Part shown: positions 24,691 through 32,994 of the stretch, in pieces
Layout: every line of letters begins with the position of its first letter
Position numbering within the stretch: position 1 is the stretch's first letter
Origin: Spirochaetota bacterium
GTDB lineage: Bacteria; Spirochaetota; UBA4802; JAFGJZ01
Reading direction: 5' to 3'
Assembly: GCA_016934935.1 (NCBI GenBank)
Contig: JAFGRW010000078.1
Location: 1 to 33,228, forward strand
Length of the DNA stretch: 33,228 nucleotides
Notes under the pieces: model-generated
The model's input: only the letters and a program-made list of their open reading frames with translations
Databases searched by the model: none
Told to the model about the DNA's origin: nothing
Position numbers and translations under genes: made by a program

Positions 24691-25032
24691 ATGGTTAAAA
24701 TCATGCGTGCCTTTGTTTTATTACCTCTTATATTTCCTGGTTGCAGTGCAAATTATATACAGTCAACCAACAATATTGCCAAATTTAATGTAGAAGTTAC
24801 TCCATATAATGACTCTTTTCTGCTGTGTAAAATTACCGGAAATTCGTTGGACAGTGCCTTATATATAAAAAGTTACGATATAGATTATTATGAAGACCGG
24901 GTTCATATTTACATAAACAAGAGTTTAAAAAAAACAGGCATCAGTTCTCCCTATTTTGTACAATTTTTAATATCCGAGAGAATTAATTATGTTTATCTTG
25001 GTGATTCTGCGCTGATATGGGAAAGAGATTAG
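24691..25032 (+). CDS. Small lipoprotein, 113 aa
   Basis: The product starts with a short basic signal peptide and the lipobox FPGC, giving a lipidated Cys near residue 18. The mature part is about 95 residues with alternating hydrophobic strands and several Tyr/Asp-rich segments, ending in SALIWERD; no family is recognised. The ATG at 24691 is chosen over 24679 because GGAG (24681-24684) then lies six bases upstream. It is the first gene of a plus-strand operon; the next start is four bases past its stop. Confidence 0.72.
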   Translation: MVKIMRAFVLLPLIFPGCSANYIQSTNNIAKFNVEVTPYNDSFLLCKITGNSLDSALYIKSYDIDYYEDRVHIYINKSLKKTGISSPYFVQFLISERINYVYLGDSALIWERD

Positions 25033-25036
25033 CGTA

Positions 25037-26017
25037 ATGAACAATGAAATTGCCGATATTCTTATCCCGTTTAACGCGGAGAGAGTAACCGAGGATTCTC
25101 TGGTCTTTTCACTATACGTACGCCCCGAATCGAACCGGGTCGACTACGAGGCGCTTATTGCCAAAGGATTAAAGGGAATAGGAACCCCGGTCTTTATGGC
25201 GAATTATAACGGTGAGCTTATAAAACACAAACATATAGTTATGAATCACTATTTTCTTCATTATCTGTTTGCCCTGCACGCGAAAGATGAGATGCTTAAA
25301 TATCCTGAATTTTGCCATGCTTTTGAAACCAAATTTGGTTTAAGCGTAAAAAAGGCCGCTGTTTTTGGAGCCTTTGAATATCTTGATTCGGATAATAATG
25401 CCGGATTTAGTGAAAAAACTCTTTTTCATCACTATGTCTTCGAGGATGATTTTTTAAAATTTCACGGGCATACTGTAAAAAAAATAGGTAACTGTTATGT
25501 TGTCGATTACGATATACCATCCATAATTAAAAGCTATAATACCAAATCAAATATTTTGATTATTTCTGTCTGCTGTTGCGAGGGGCATTCCATTGATGAA
25601 CTGAATTACTCTCTATTTTCACTTTTTGAAAAAGCGGGAGTTCTTCCAGGGAACAAGAGTCCGGTTCCATGGTACAACCAGGTCAAACGTCTTTACCATA
25701 TTTCAAGCGGACATATCGAGGCAATGTTTGATCTGACAGATTTTACAATTAATAGTGAGAATTGTTCTATAAGTTACGTTGAAACCCCACTTGGCAAAAC
25801 GTTGATCAGAAAGGGGATTTTCTCACGTAACGGCATGGAAGATATTCTGGATTATTTTAAAAAATACCCATTGGTATACTACCATGAAGAAAATGAGCGT
25901 AAACTTATCAACCTGCGGGAAGCCGGAGTGGTTAAGCAAAACGGCAAAGTGAGATTAAACAGTACAGACGAATGCGCGGAAATTATACATAGAGTAATCG
26001 AGTACCATAATGAATAA
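25037..26017 (+). CDS. Hypothetical protein, 326 aa
   Basis: I do not recognise this family. The protein has no signal peptide or membrane segment, so it is likely cytoplasmic. It contains many His and Tyr residues, a three-cysteine run in ISVCCCEGHS (about 178-187) and the aromatic-rich MNHYFLHYLFALHAKDEM near 68. The C-terminal 60 residues (RNGMEDILDYFKKYP, then LREAGVVKQNGKV) look like a winged-helix-type helix arrangement, but weakly. It starts four bases after the lipoprotein gene and its last codons overlap the YgjP-like gene by eight bases, so it is translated with them. Its function is unknown. Confidence 0.72.
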   Translation: MNNEIADILIPFNAERVTEDSLVFSLYVRPESNRVDYEALIAKGLKGIGTPVFMANYNGELIKHKHIVMNHYFLHYLFALHAKDEMLKYPEFCHAFETKFGLSVKKAAVFGAFEYLDSDNNAGFSEKTLFHHYVFEDDFLKFHGHTVKKIGNCYVVDYDIPSIIKSYNTKSNILIISVCCCEGHSIDELNYSLFSLFEKAGVLPGNKSPVPWYNQVKRLYHISSGHIEAMFDLTDFTINSENCSISYVETPLGKTLIRKGIFSRNGMEDILDYFKKYPLVYYHEENERKLINLREAGVVKQNGKVRLNSTDECAEIIHRVIEYHNE

Positions 26018-26744
26018 AACCATATTAAAAGAGTTTAACATACGTTATAAAGCAGATAAAAGATCAAGATCCGTAAAAATCAGAGCAGCCGAATTTAATA
26101 CTTTGGATATTACTTACCCTCCGTCACTTTCTTTAAATGTCGTAAACGATATTATTGTAAACCGTGCGGATTCGATACGTAACGCATACAACAAGGTTAA
26201 GGCCGGCAGCATGTCTGTAGACGGCTTTGTTCGCGAAAAAAATAATTTATTACGTATTGCAGACTCTGTTCTTTATTTTGAAAAAAGCAGTGACCCTAAA
26301 CTTAACGGATTAACCAAAATCAGAAATGGTGATCGTATTTTCTATTTTAGCAAAAATGATGGCTTAAAGGATCCCGATACAGCTCGCCTTGCGGCAAAAT
26401 CAATTGTTACGCTTTGTACAAAATGCGCAAAAAAAATACTGCCACAAACAGTTAAAAAACTTGCGGATAAACATGGTTTCTCTTATAATAATCTTTCCTT
26501 TAGAAATCAAAAAAGGCGTTGGGGAAGTTGCTCTCACGGCAACAATATCTCTTTAAATGTCAGACTCATGCTTTTGCCGTATAAACTTATTGAATATGTG
26601 CTGATACACGAACTTGTACATACGATACACAAAAATCACAGTTCGACATATTGGGACGCTGTTATAAGAATTTTACCCGACGCTAAACTGTTACGTAAAC
26701 AATTAAAAAAATATGACTTTACCTTCTTGGACCGAAACAACTGA
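26010..26744 (+). CDS. YgjP-like metal-dependent hydrolase (DUF45)
   Basis: The 244-aa product belongs to the YgjP/WLM-like gluzincin group. It has RRWGSCS (169-175), the zinc-binding HELVH (200-204) and a third ligand H210 in KNHSSTYW. The N-terminal half (about 8-110) is strand-rich, as in YgjP. E. coli YgjP has been described as acting on UTP, while other members are treated as peptidases, so the activity here is uncertain. No signal peptide is present. It overlaps the previous gene by eight bases and precedes the kinase/phosphatase gene by 27. Confidence 0.88.
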   Translation: MNKTILKEFNIRYKADKRSRSVKIRAAEFNTLDITYPPSLSLNVVNDIIVNRADSIRNAYNKVKAGSMSVDGFVREKNNLLRIADSVLYFEKSSDPKLNGLTKIRNGDRIFYFSKNDGLKDPDTARLAAKSIVTLCTKCAKKILPQTVKKLADKHGFSYNNLSFRNQKRRWGSCSHGNNISLNVRLMLLPYKLIEYVLIHELVHTIHKNHSSTYWDAVIRILPDAKLLRKQLKKYDFTFLDRNN

Positions 26745-26771
26745 ATACAACAAAACTGATGTGGAGCCATA

Positions 26772-27500
26772 ATGAACTTTTTACGCTTTGTCTATTATTT
26801 TCTAAGACGTTACTATGACTCTGTTAATTATGCGATAGAGGGAATTTTACACGCCGCTAAAACTCAAAGCCATGTAAGGTTCCATCTCTCCGCTGCATGT
26901 TTCCTTCTGCTTGTCTGTTTTTCGATCGGTATTTCTCCGTCTGAATTTGTTATTTTGACAACACTTGCAACAATTGTTATCGTCGCAGAAATGCTAAACA
27001 GCGCGATCGAAGTAACTGTAGATATTGCCTCTCCCGAGCACAATGAAAAGGCCCGAATCGCGAAGGATATTGCTGCGGGGGCGGTTCTGGTGGCGGCAGC
27101 AGCTGCAGCGATTATCGCTTTTTTTATATTTTATCCCTATTTCCACTATTTTATTGAGTATGGAATTGTTATAGCGCAACATGGTGTGGTTGATCTTATT
27201 TTTGGTTCAACCATGATTGTACTTATAACCGTAATAATGATGAAAGCCTATGTGGGCAAGGGGCATCCTCTTCGCGGCGGACTTCCTTCCGGGCATAGTG
27301 CTCTTGCCTTCACCTGGTGGGTTAATATCGTTTTTATTTACAAGGACTTTTATCTGACAGTTATATTCTTTGCATGTGCCATTGCGATTGCGGTAAGCAG
27401 GGTAGTACGGAAAATACATACGATTTATGAAGTTTGTATCGGTATAATGACAGGAACGCTTATAACCTGGGGGCTTTACCTGATATTTTATAAAGGTTAG
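26772..27500 (+). CDS. DgkA-PAP2 fusion: lipid kinase plus phosphatase
   Basis: The 242-aa membrane protein fuses a prokaryotic DgkA-type lipid kinase to a PAP2 phosphatase. The kinase part (about 1-122) has FHLSAACF, the catalytic EMLNSAIE (73-80) and KDIAAGAVL (98-106) with its three helices. The PAP2 part (about 130-242) has a shortened first motif KGHPLRGG (163-170), PSGHSA (172-177) and SRVVRKIHTIYE (209-220), where the usual Asp of the third motif is Glu220. Substrates may be diacylglycerol/phosphatidate or undecaprenol and its phosphates. A CDD subfamily describes this architecture, but its cellular role is not established. GGAG lies about five bases before the start. Confidence 0.9.
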   Translation: MNFLRFVYYFLRRYYDSVNYAIEGILHAAKTQSHVRFHLSAACFLLLVCFSIGISPSEFVILTTLATIVIVAEMLNSAIEVTVDIASPEHNEKARIAKDIAAGAVLVAAAAAAIIAFFIFYPYFHYFIEYGIVIAQHGVVDLIFGSTMIVLITVIMMKAYVGKGHPLRGGLPSGHSALAFTWWVNIVFIYKDFYLTVIFFACAIAIAVSRVVRKIHTIYEVCIGIMTGTLITWGLYLIFYKG

Positions 27501-28384
27501 TTTTTAGAACCTTCTTCTATTTGATGCATTTGCTGCATAATTTCTTCCCTTTCAGATGAAAAAAGAATAGTGCGCCATGCCCAGTCCTCGGAATATTTGT
27601 AGTAGTGTGTGGCAAGGCCTATTGCCTCGTATTGAGGCACATATTTGCTTCTTCCCTTCGAATCACGAATTTTCACATCACCCTGATACACGCAAAAAGC
27701 GATGCTGTTGCGTATAAGCCTGTCAAAAAGTTGTTGGTCACCTGTTCTTTGAAGCAACGCGAAAGGCCGTCTCGCGTAAAAGGTAAGCCGGTAATCGTCA
27801 TCAGCAGGTAAAAAATTTATCGTATTTTGAGATTCACTGGCGGTAAACTGGTCAAAATCCGAAAGAACAATTACCTTGTTACTGTAAAAGTAGGGACGTG
27901 AAATTAGCAGAATAAACCGGATTCTTAACCAGCCGATATATTCGGATTTGAGAAGATCTAATCGTTGTTTATCATCAGTGCTTATAAAAGAAATTTTTTT
28001 ATTTTTTTTATCCAGAACAGAGTTCAACGAAAATCTATCGGAAACATCTATAAGTCTGTAACCGGATTTTACACGTGAAAATGGACTTTTTTTTCCGTTG
28101 ATTACAGGCAAAACCCTGTAATAGTATTCCACACCGGGTTCGCAGTTTGTATCGGTATAATTTGTTTTTTTTGTTACGGTAGCTATACGGTCATATTTTC
28201 CTTTTTTATATTCAGATCTATAAATATCGTACCTGTCGGTACCCTCATAGGCAGTCCAACGCAGAGGAATACCAAAATATGACTTGCCGTGTGAAACCTG
28301 CAACTCTACTATCTCGTTTTGAGATAAAGCAGGCTGCAATACAAGCAGTATGGCAACGATATGGAAAAATCCTGATTTAATCAT
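27497..28384 (-). CDS. Secreted protein with fibronectin type III domain
   Basis: The 295-aa product has a Sec signal peptide (core AILLVLQPAL, cleavage near SQ, residue 22) and a fibronectin type III domain (about 28-105: LRWTAYEGTDRYDIYRSEYKKGKY, then TDTNCEPGVEYYYRVLPV). The C-terminal 190 residues are not assigned; they include a charged region and LLISRPYFYSNKVIVLSDFDQF. It is likely periplasmic or exported, and may bind partners or polysaccharide. The start has AAGGA upstream. It converges on the DgkA-PAP2 gene and their stop codons overlap by four bases. Confidence 0.8.
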   Translation of the reverse strand: MIKSGFFHIVAILLVLQPALSQNEIVELQVSHGKSYFGIPLRWTAYEGTDRYDIYRSEYKKGKYDRIATVTKKTNYTDTNCEPGVEYYYRVLPVINGKKSPFSRVKSGYRLIDVSDRFSLNSVLDKKNKKISFISTDDKQRLDLLKSEYIGWLRIRFILLISRPYFYSNKVIVLSDFDQFTASESQNTINFLPADDDYRLTFYARRPFALLQRTGDQQLFDRLIRNSIAFCVYQGDVKIRDSKGRSKYVPQYEAIGLATHYYKYSEDWAWRTILFSSEREEIMQQMHQIEEGSKN

Positions 28385-28612
28385 TTATTCCTTATTCACA
28401 AGTTAATTATCAGAGGTCACTGTATATAAAACATTACCAATAACTTATAACCCTATGACAGTCAAAACAATTTTTTTCACGAAACTCTTTTTGCAGAGAA
28501 CCTGGAAAAATTACAATGTTTCAAAAGGAACATGGATTAAGAGTCTATTCTATAGTAATTTAATTTACAACCGATAATCAAACCAGGCGGATAAAAAAAA
28601 ACGGAGAAAGCC

Positions 28613-28978
28613 ATGGATTATTCACAATTCAGCCAACTGAATGACCAGACGGATATGGATATTATCGAGTTTGGCCAGCAGACCTATTTGATTGGTTGCA
28701 AATATGATGAAATAGCCAGTTCTCTTTTAAAAAGATGCACCGGCAAAATGTTTGAGCATGAGGCCGATATTTCTATTTGTGACGGTAGCAATTGTGCAAT
28801 TATCAGGTCAAAAAGTCTTTATATCGATGTTAAAACAGGCGAAGTCATTGTCCAAACAATAGACGGCAAATCGGCTCCTTTTAAAATGCTGATGATAGAG
28901 GCAAAAGAGATGCTGATAAACTATCTGCATATTCATGTCAAAACTGCTGATATACATAACAATTTTTTTAACAGCTGA
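28613..28978 (+). CDS. Hypothetical protein, 121 aa
   Basis: The family is not recognised. This acidic soluble protein has four cysteines (C29, C42, C56, C61) and repeated hydrophobic strands (IEFGQQTYLIG, ISICDGSNCAIIRS, LYIDVKTGEVIVQTI), compatible with a small beta-rich fold ending in helices (KMLMIEAKEMLINYL). It has no signal peptide or membrane segment. GGAG (28603-28606) precedes the ATG by six bases. It stands 123 bp before a PP2C phosphatase on the same strand, and might be a partner of it, but there is no direct evidence. Confidence 0.65.
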   Translation: MDYSQFSQLNDQTDMDIIEFGQQTYLIGCKYDEIASSLLKRCTGKMFEHEADISICDGSNCAIIRSKSLYIDVKTGEVIVQTIDGKSAPFKMLMIEAKEMLINYLHIHVKTADIHNNFFNS

Positions 28979-29101
28979 AAGCCTCACTTGAGAGAAATTC
29001 GAAAATTTACAATTTTCCAGAGGGAAATTTATTAGAGATTTTCTTGACACTTTTTGTGTATTAAAAGCAAGTTAAACTCAAGAAACAAAGAACAGGGTAA
29101 T

Positions 29102-30034
29102 ATGTCAGACATTCAATACAAACTGATGAAAAATGCGAATCTCTCTATCGAGGACATTATTCGACAGTACTCAATGATAGAGGCTGAAGCGGAAGAGGTT
29201 CGTAATAATGATAAGCTGACAGTTAAAAACCTTTTTGGCAGTTTTTATGGAAAGAAACTGAATGTAGGGATAGGTTTTCAACGCGCGTATGGATCGATAT
29301 TGTCGGGTGATTATTTCGAGCTTTACAAGCTTCCTGATTCGAACTATCTCTTTGTTTTTGCCGACATCAGCGGCCACGGCCTTCCAGCCTATACCACTCT
29401 TATCAGGTTAAGATCCGCTATTACCTCGACACTTAAAATGTACGAAAAACGCTACAGAAACAACCAGCATTTTGAATATATTGATATAGTGCGTGAGATT
29501 GGTAACGCCTTTACCGATATTCTTGACGCATCACAATCAAAAGATTTTGCCAGCGTGATATTTACTTTTATAAGCAACGAAAATGACAAGTTTCACCTGA
29601 CTTTTTTTTCCAGGGGAATGCATTTCCCTTTTATTGCGCGCCGCTTTGAAAACTCTTTGATGGATATTTATAATCTTAATAACCGGGAGAAGGGGTGGAT
29701 ACCAGCCAAAAGTCACCTGTTAGGCTCAGAGATAAGGGATCTTTTGGGTGAAAAATACAACAAATATATATCCTGTCACTTTGTAATATACGAGGGTGAT
29801 TCTCTCTTCTTTTTCAGTGATGGCTTAATTGAGGGAACCGCTATTGACAACCCTCATGAAGAATTCGGTACTGAACGCCTGATGGACTGTTTACGCGAAC
29901 ACATACACCTGTACCCGCAGGCCATTGTTAATACAATGTACGAAAAGATTTACGAATTTATCGGGCGTCCTGAAAGGCAGTTTGACGATATGACAGCTGT
30001 ACTTATAGATTTCCCCTTAGTGCGTGCAAATTAA
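29102..30034 (+). CDS. SpoIIE/RsbU-type PP2C serine phosphatase
   Basis: The 310-aa product has a short N-terminal helical region (about 1-45) and a PPM-type phosphatase domain (about 50-308). Metal-binding residues are visible in SGDYFEL (D70) and ADISGHG (D88), with FFSDGLIE and the closing DDMTAV. Such enzymes dephosphorylate STAS-domain anti-anti-sigma factors or similar partners. No sensory domain is attached, so input must come from a partner or the short N-terminus. The start at 29102 has AGGG five to eight bases upstream; an upstream in-frame GTG at 29054 lacks a ribosome site. The gene is followed after 30 bp by malQ. Confidence 0.9.
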   Translation: MSDIQYKLMKNANLSIEDIIRQYSMIEAEAEEVRNNDKLTVKNLFGSFYGKKLNVGIGFQRAYGSILSGDYFELYKLPDSNYLFVFADISGHGLPAYTTLIRLRSAITSTLKMYEKRYRNNQHFEYIDIVREIGNAFTDILDASQSKDFASVIFTFISNENDKFHLTFFSRGMHFPFIARRFENSLMDIYNLNNREKGWIPAKSHLLGSEIRDLLGEKYNKYISCHFVIYEGDSLFFFSDGLIEGTAIDNPHEEFGTERLMDCLREHIHLYPQAIVNTMYEKIYEFIGRPERQFDDMTAVLIDFPLVRAN

Positions 30035-30064
30035 AATAATTATCGGGGTTCTCGTAAAATAGAT

Positions 30065-31621
30065 ATGCAAAAAACTGAACGCAACACGGGTCTTCTTTTA
30101 CACATAACGTCACTTGGCGGTGATTACGGAATCGGATCACTTGGTAAAAATGCAAGGCTCTTTATAGATTATCTTAACCAGACCGGAGTCAAGTACTGGC
30201 AAATACTTCCCTTTAATCCTGTTGTACGTAATTTCGGGTATTCACCCTATGCATCAACCTCTACCTTCGCCGGTAATCCGCTTTTTATTGATTGTGCCGA
30301 TGTAATTGATATGTTTGATTTTTTGTCTGTGGACATGCTTCCTCCGGTCATGGAGCCGTCTGATTTTATCTCGTACGAAACAGTTGATGATGAACATAAC
30401 CGTTTTTTCAGCAGGGCATATCACGCGTTTTCACAAAAAGCTTCATTGCGGCACAAAGATGAATTTAATCTTTTTTGTGAAAAAAACAGCACCTGGCTTG
30501 ATGATTACGGCCTGTTTACAGTACTTTCAGATATTTATCAGACCAACAGCTGGATAAACTGGCCTGAAAAATACGCGCGTCGTGATTTTGAATCCATTAC
30601 AAAAGCATCTGAAGAATTCAAAGACGGTATTAACCAGGTAAAGTTTATCCAATACGTTTTTTTTAAACAGTGGGAAAACTTCAGAAAGCATTGTAAAGAA
30701 AAATCCGTTCAGATAATCGGCGATATACCAATCTATGTCAGTTACGACAGCTCTGACGCGTGGGCAAATCCGGAACTTTTTCTTTTAAACAGCAAAGGCA
30801 TTCCTGACCCTGTCGCCGGAGTTCCACCTGACTACTTCAGTAAAACCGGCCAGAGGTGGGGGAACCCCATTTACCGGTGGTTTAAAGATGACAGGCCAAA
30901 TCATGAAGTTTTTGAATGGTGGCATTTGCGCATAAAACACCTTTTAAACATTACCGACTTAATTAGAATAGATCATTTTCGTGCTTTTGAATCTTACTGG
31001 GCCATACCTGAAAAAGAAGAGACTGCCGTGATTGGTAGCTGGGAAAAAGGTCCGGGACGTCTTCTGTTTGATTATTTGAAAGAAAAGATGGGTAATTTGC
31101 CTTTTATCGCGGAGGATCTTGGAATAATCACGAAAGAGGTCGCAGCACTTCGCGAAGAACTTGGATTTCCGGGCATGAAAGTTTTACAATTCGCCTTTGA
31201 TCAGAATCCGGATAATGATTATTTGCCACATTCGTTACAAGACACAAATACTGTTTTGTATACCGGAACACACGATAACAATACCAGTAACGGCTGGTTT
31301 TATGGAGAAGATATAAATAAAGAAACTCGCGAATATATTATTGAATACCTTGGCATGGATAGTGATAGCTGTTTTCATAAAAAGCTCATCAAGACAGCTT
31401 TGCGAAGTACAGCCGACACGGTAATAATTCCGGTACAGGATCTTCTTGGTTTTTCATCCGAGTTTAGAATGAATACGCCGGGGACTATGAATCATTCAAA
31501 CTGGCGCTGGCAACTGAAGGATATTAACAGGCTTCACGAAGAATCCTGGTTTTTAAAAAGATGCAATACCATTTATAACAGATTAAAACCGGTTGACCAC
31601 AAAAGCAAAAAACCGTCCTGA
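30065..31621 (+). CDS. malQ: 4-alpha-glucanotransferase (amylomaltase) MalQ
   Basis: MalQ (GH77) transfers alpha-1,4-glucan segments between maltodextrins in the cytoplasm during glycogen or maltose use. The 518-aa length fits. Signatures are the N-terminal LLLHITSLGGDYGIGSLG, LPFNPVVRNFGYSPY, IRIDHFRAFESYW (nucleophile Asp near 302), IAEDLGIITKEV (acid/base Glu near 347) and GTHDNNTSNGWF (third Asp near 401). It is co-directional with the PP2C gene 30 bp upstream and is closed by a terminator. No other glycogen gene is in the window, and an operon link between MalQ and the phosphatase is not explained by known pathways. Confidence 0.95.
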   Translation: MQKTERNTGLLLHITSLGGDYGIGSLGKNARLFIDYLNQTGVKYWQILPFNPVVRNFGYSPYASTSTFAGNPLFIDCADVIDMFDFLSVDMLPPVMEPSDFISYETVDDEHNRFFSRAYHAFSQKASLRHKDEFNLFCEKNSTWLDDYGLFTVLSDIYQTNSWINWPEKYARRDFESITKASEEFKDGINQVKFIQYVFFKQWENFRKHCKEKSVQIIGDIPIYVSYDSSDAWANPELFLLNSKGIPDPVAGVPPDYFSKTGQRWGNPIYRWFKDDRPNHEVFEWWHLRIKHLLNITDLIRIDHFRAFESYWAIPEKEETAVIGSWEKGPGRLLFDYLKEKMGNLPFIAEDLGIITKEVAALREELGFPGMKVLQFAFDQNPDNDYLPHSLQDTNTVLYTGTHDNNTSNGWFYGEDINKETREYIIEYLGMDSDSCFHKKLIKTALRSTADTVIIPVQDLLGFSSEFRMNTPGTMNHSNWRWQLKDINRLHEESWFLKRCNTIYNRLKPVDHKSKKPS

Positions 31622-31627
31622 TTTTTG

Positions 31628-31667
31628 TGAAATTTAATTATATTACATAATTATTTCATATTTTTTT
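31628..31667 (+). terminator. AT-rich intrinsic terminator after malQ
   Basis: Seven base pairs (31635-31641 with 31047+600 to 31653, that is 31647-31653) and five more (31628-31632 with 31654-31658), separated by a 2-nt bulge, close a 5-nt loop. A run of seven T residues follows at 31661-31667. It starts seven bases after the malQ stop and separates malQ from the next phosphatase gene. Confidence 0.75.
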
Positions 31668-31725
31668 GATAGTGATGATGTACCGTTTCTGTATAAACTT
31701 GATAATAAAGGGAACAGGCAATATC

Positions 31726-32946
31726 ATGATTAAAGAAATGAATAGAAACATGTCATATAACCAGCCCGTGTTAAACAGTATTCACCCCAAAGGCATACAC
31801 CAGCTCGAAAAGAAAAGAATCAAGAGTGAGCAGATTTCAAAAATCGCTAGCAGTCATTATTACGCTTATGAATCGACAAGCATTGAGCAGATATCAGAAG
31901 AGATGATAGCCGATGACAGGATTAAGTCTATTGCGATTGTTGACAATAACAATAATGTTAAGGGAATAATAATCAGAAATCAGCTGATGGATCTTCTTGG
32001 CATGCCTTTTGGAAGAGACCTGTTCTTGCGAAAGCCCGCGATAGACGCGGCAATTCCGGTTAAACGCTTTTTTGAAGACCAGAATATATTCACAATAGCA
32101 CAGAATATTAACTTATCGGATCAGAATTATGAAACAATATTTTACGCGATAACGGATTATAACGGTCAATTTAATGGTCTTTTTTCTAACCGTGATATCA
32201 TGATCTATCTTTCATCAATAACACAAAATGATTTGCGGGAAGCACAAAAAATCCAGAGTCTGATTGTAAAAGACATATCCGAAATGGAAAATGATTTTTT
32301 ACGAATCACCGGGTCTTCCAAAATGGCAAAAGGGCTGGGGGGAGACTATTACACGGTAAAAAAAATATCTGACGATAAATGGATAATGATTTTGTGCGAT
32401 GTTTCGGGGAAAGGTGTATCTGCTTCTCTATTATCAGTAACTTTAGGCGGCATGATTGCCCTGTATGATTTTTCAAGAGGACTTAAACCGCTAATAGAGT
32501 CAGTGAATAATTATGTATGTACTTCATTTGAACCGGGTAAATTTCTAACAGGTATTTTTGCCGAATACAATCAGACAACCGGTGATCTTGAAATTTTTGA
32601 CATGGGTCACTCTTATTCTTATATATATCGAAACAGTAAATGCCTTAGAATAGAAACACCGGAAATGAATATTCCTCTTGGTATTGACATTGATCTTTAT
32701 CCCGAATCAAAAAAAATAAAGCTCAAACCAAACGAGATGTATATCGCATTCTCAGACGGAATCGAAGAACAATCTGATGGAAGTAATCAGGAATATGGAG
32801 TTTCCAGATTTTTAAATGTACTTATAAAAAATTCACAAAAACCTGTAGAGCGTTTACAAAAAGAAGTATTTGCCGATATCAACAACTTCAGTAACCAGTA
32901 TACAAGTGATGATATGACATTTCTCTTTCTTGAGAGAAGACTCTGA
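31726..32946 (+). CDS. CBS-domain PP2C (SpoIIE-type) phosphatase
   Basis: The 406-aa product has a 40-residue lead, a CBS-pair-like region (about 45-165, with the units SIEQISEEMIADDRIKSIAIVDNNNNVKG and a matching later segment ending NGQFNGLFSNRDIM, described here by position rather than in full) and a PPM phosphatase domain (about 195-405). Metal residues lie in LGGDYY (D207), CDVSGKG (D225), FSDGIEE and SDDMTF. CBS pairs usually bind adenine nucleotides, so enzyme activity may follow energy or second-messenger state. The start at 31726 is preferred because upstream in-frame starts overlap the malQ terminator; ACAGG lies about seven bases before it. It is probably transcribed alone. Confidence 0.88.
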   Translation: MIKEMNRNMSYNQPVLNSIHPKGIHQLEKKRIKSEQISKIASSHYYAYESTSIEQISEEMIADDRIKSIAIVDNNNNVKGIIIRNQLMDLLGMPFGRDLFLRKPAIDAAIPVKRFFEDQNIFTIAQNINLSDQNYETIFYAITDYNGQFNGLFSNRDIMIYLSSITQNDLREAQKIQSLIVKDISEMENDFLRITGSSKMAKGLGGDYYTVKKISDDKWIMILCDVSGKGVSASLLSVTLGGMIALYDFSRGLKPLIESVNNYVCTSFEPGKFLTGIFAEYNQTTGDLEIFDMGHSYSYIYRNSKCLRIETPEMNIPLGIDIDLYPESKKIKLKPNEMYIAFSDGIEEQSDGSNQEYGVSRFLNVLIKNSQKPVERLQKEVFADINNFSNQYTSDDMTFLFLERRL

Positions 32947-32994
32947 TTTATAATAGCGTGAACTTCTAAAAATCAGCTTTTACAGAACGGTTAT

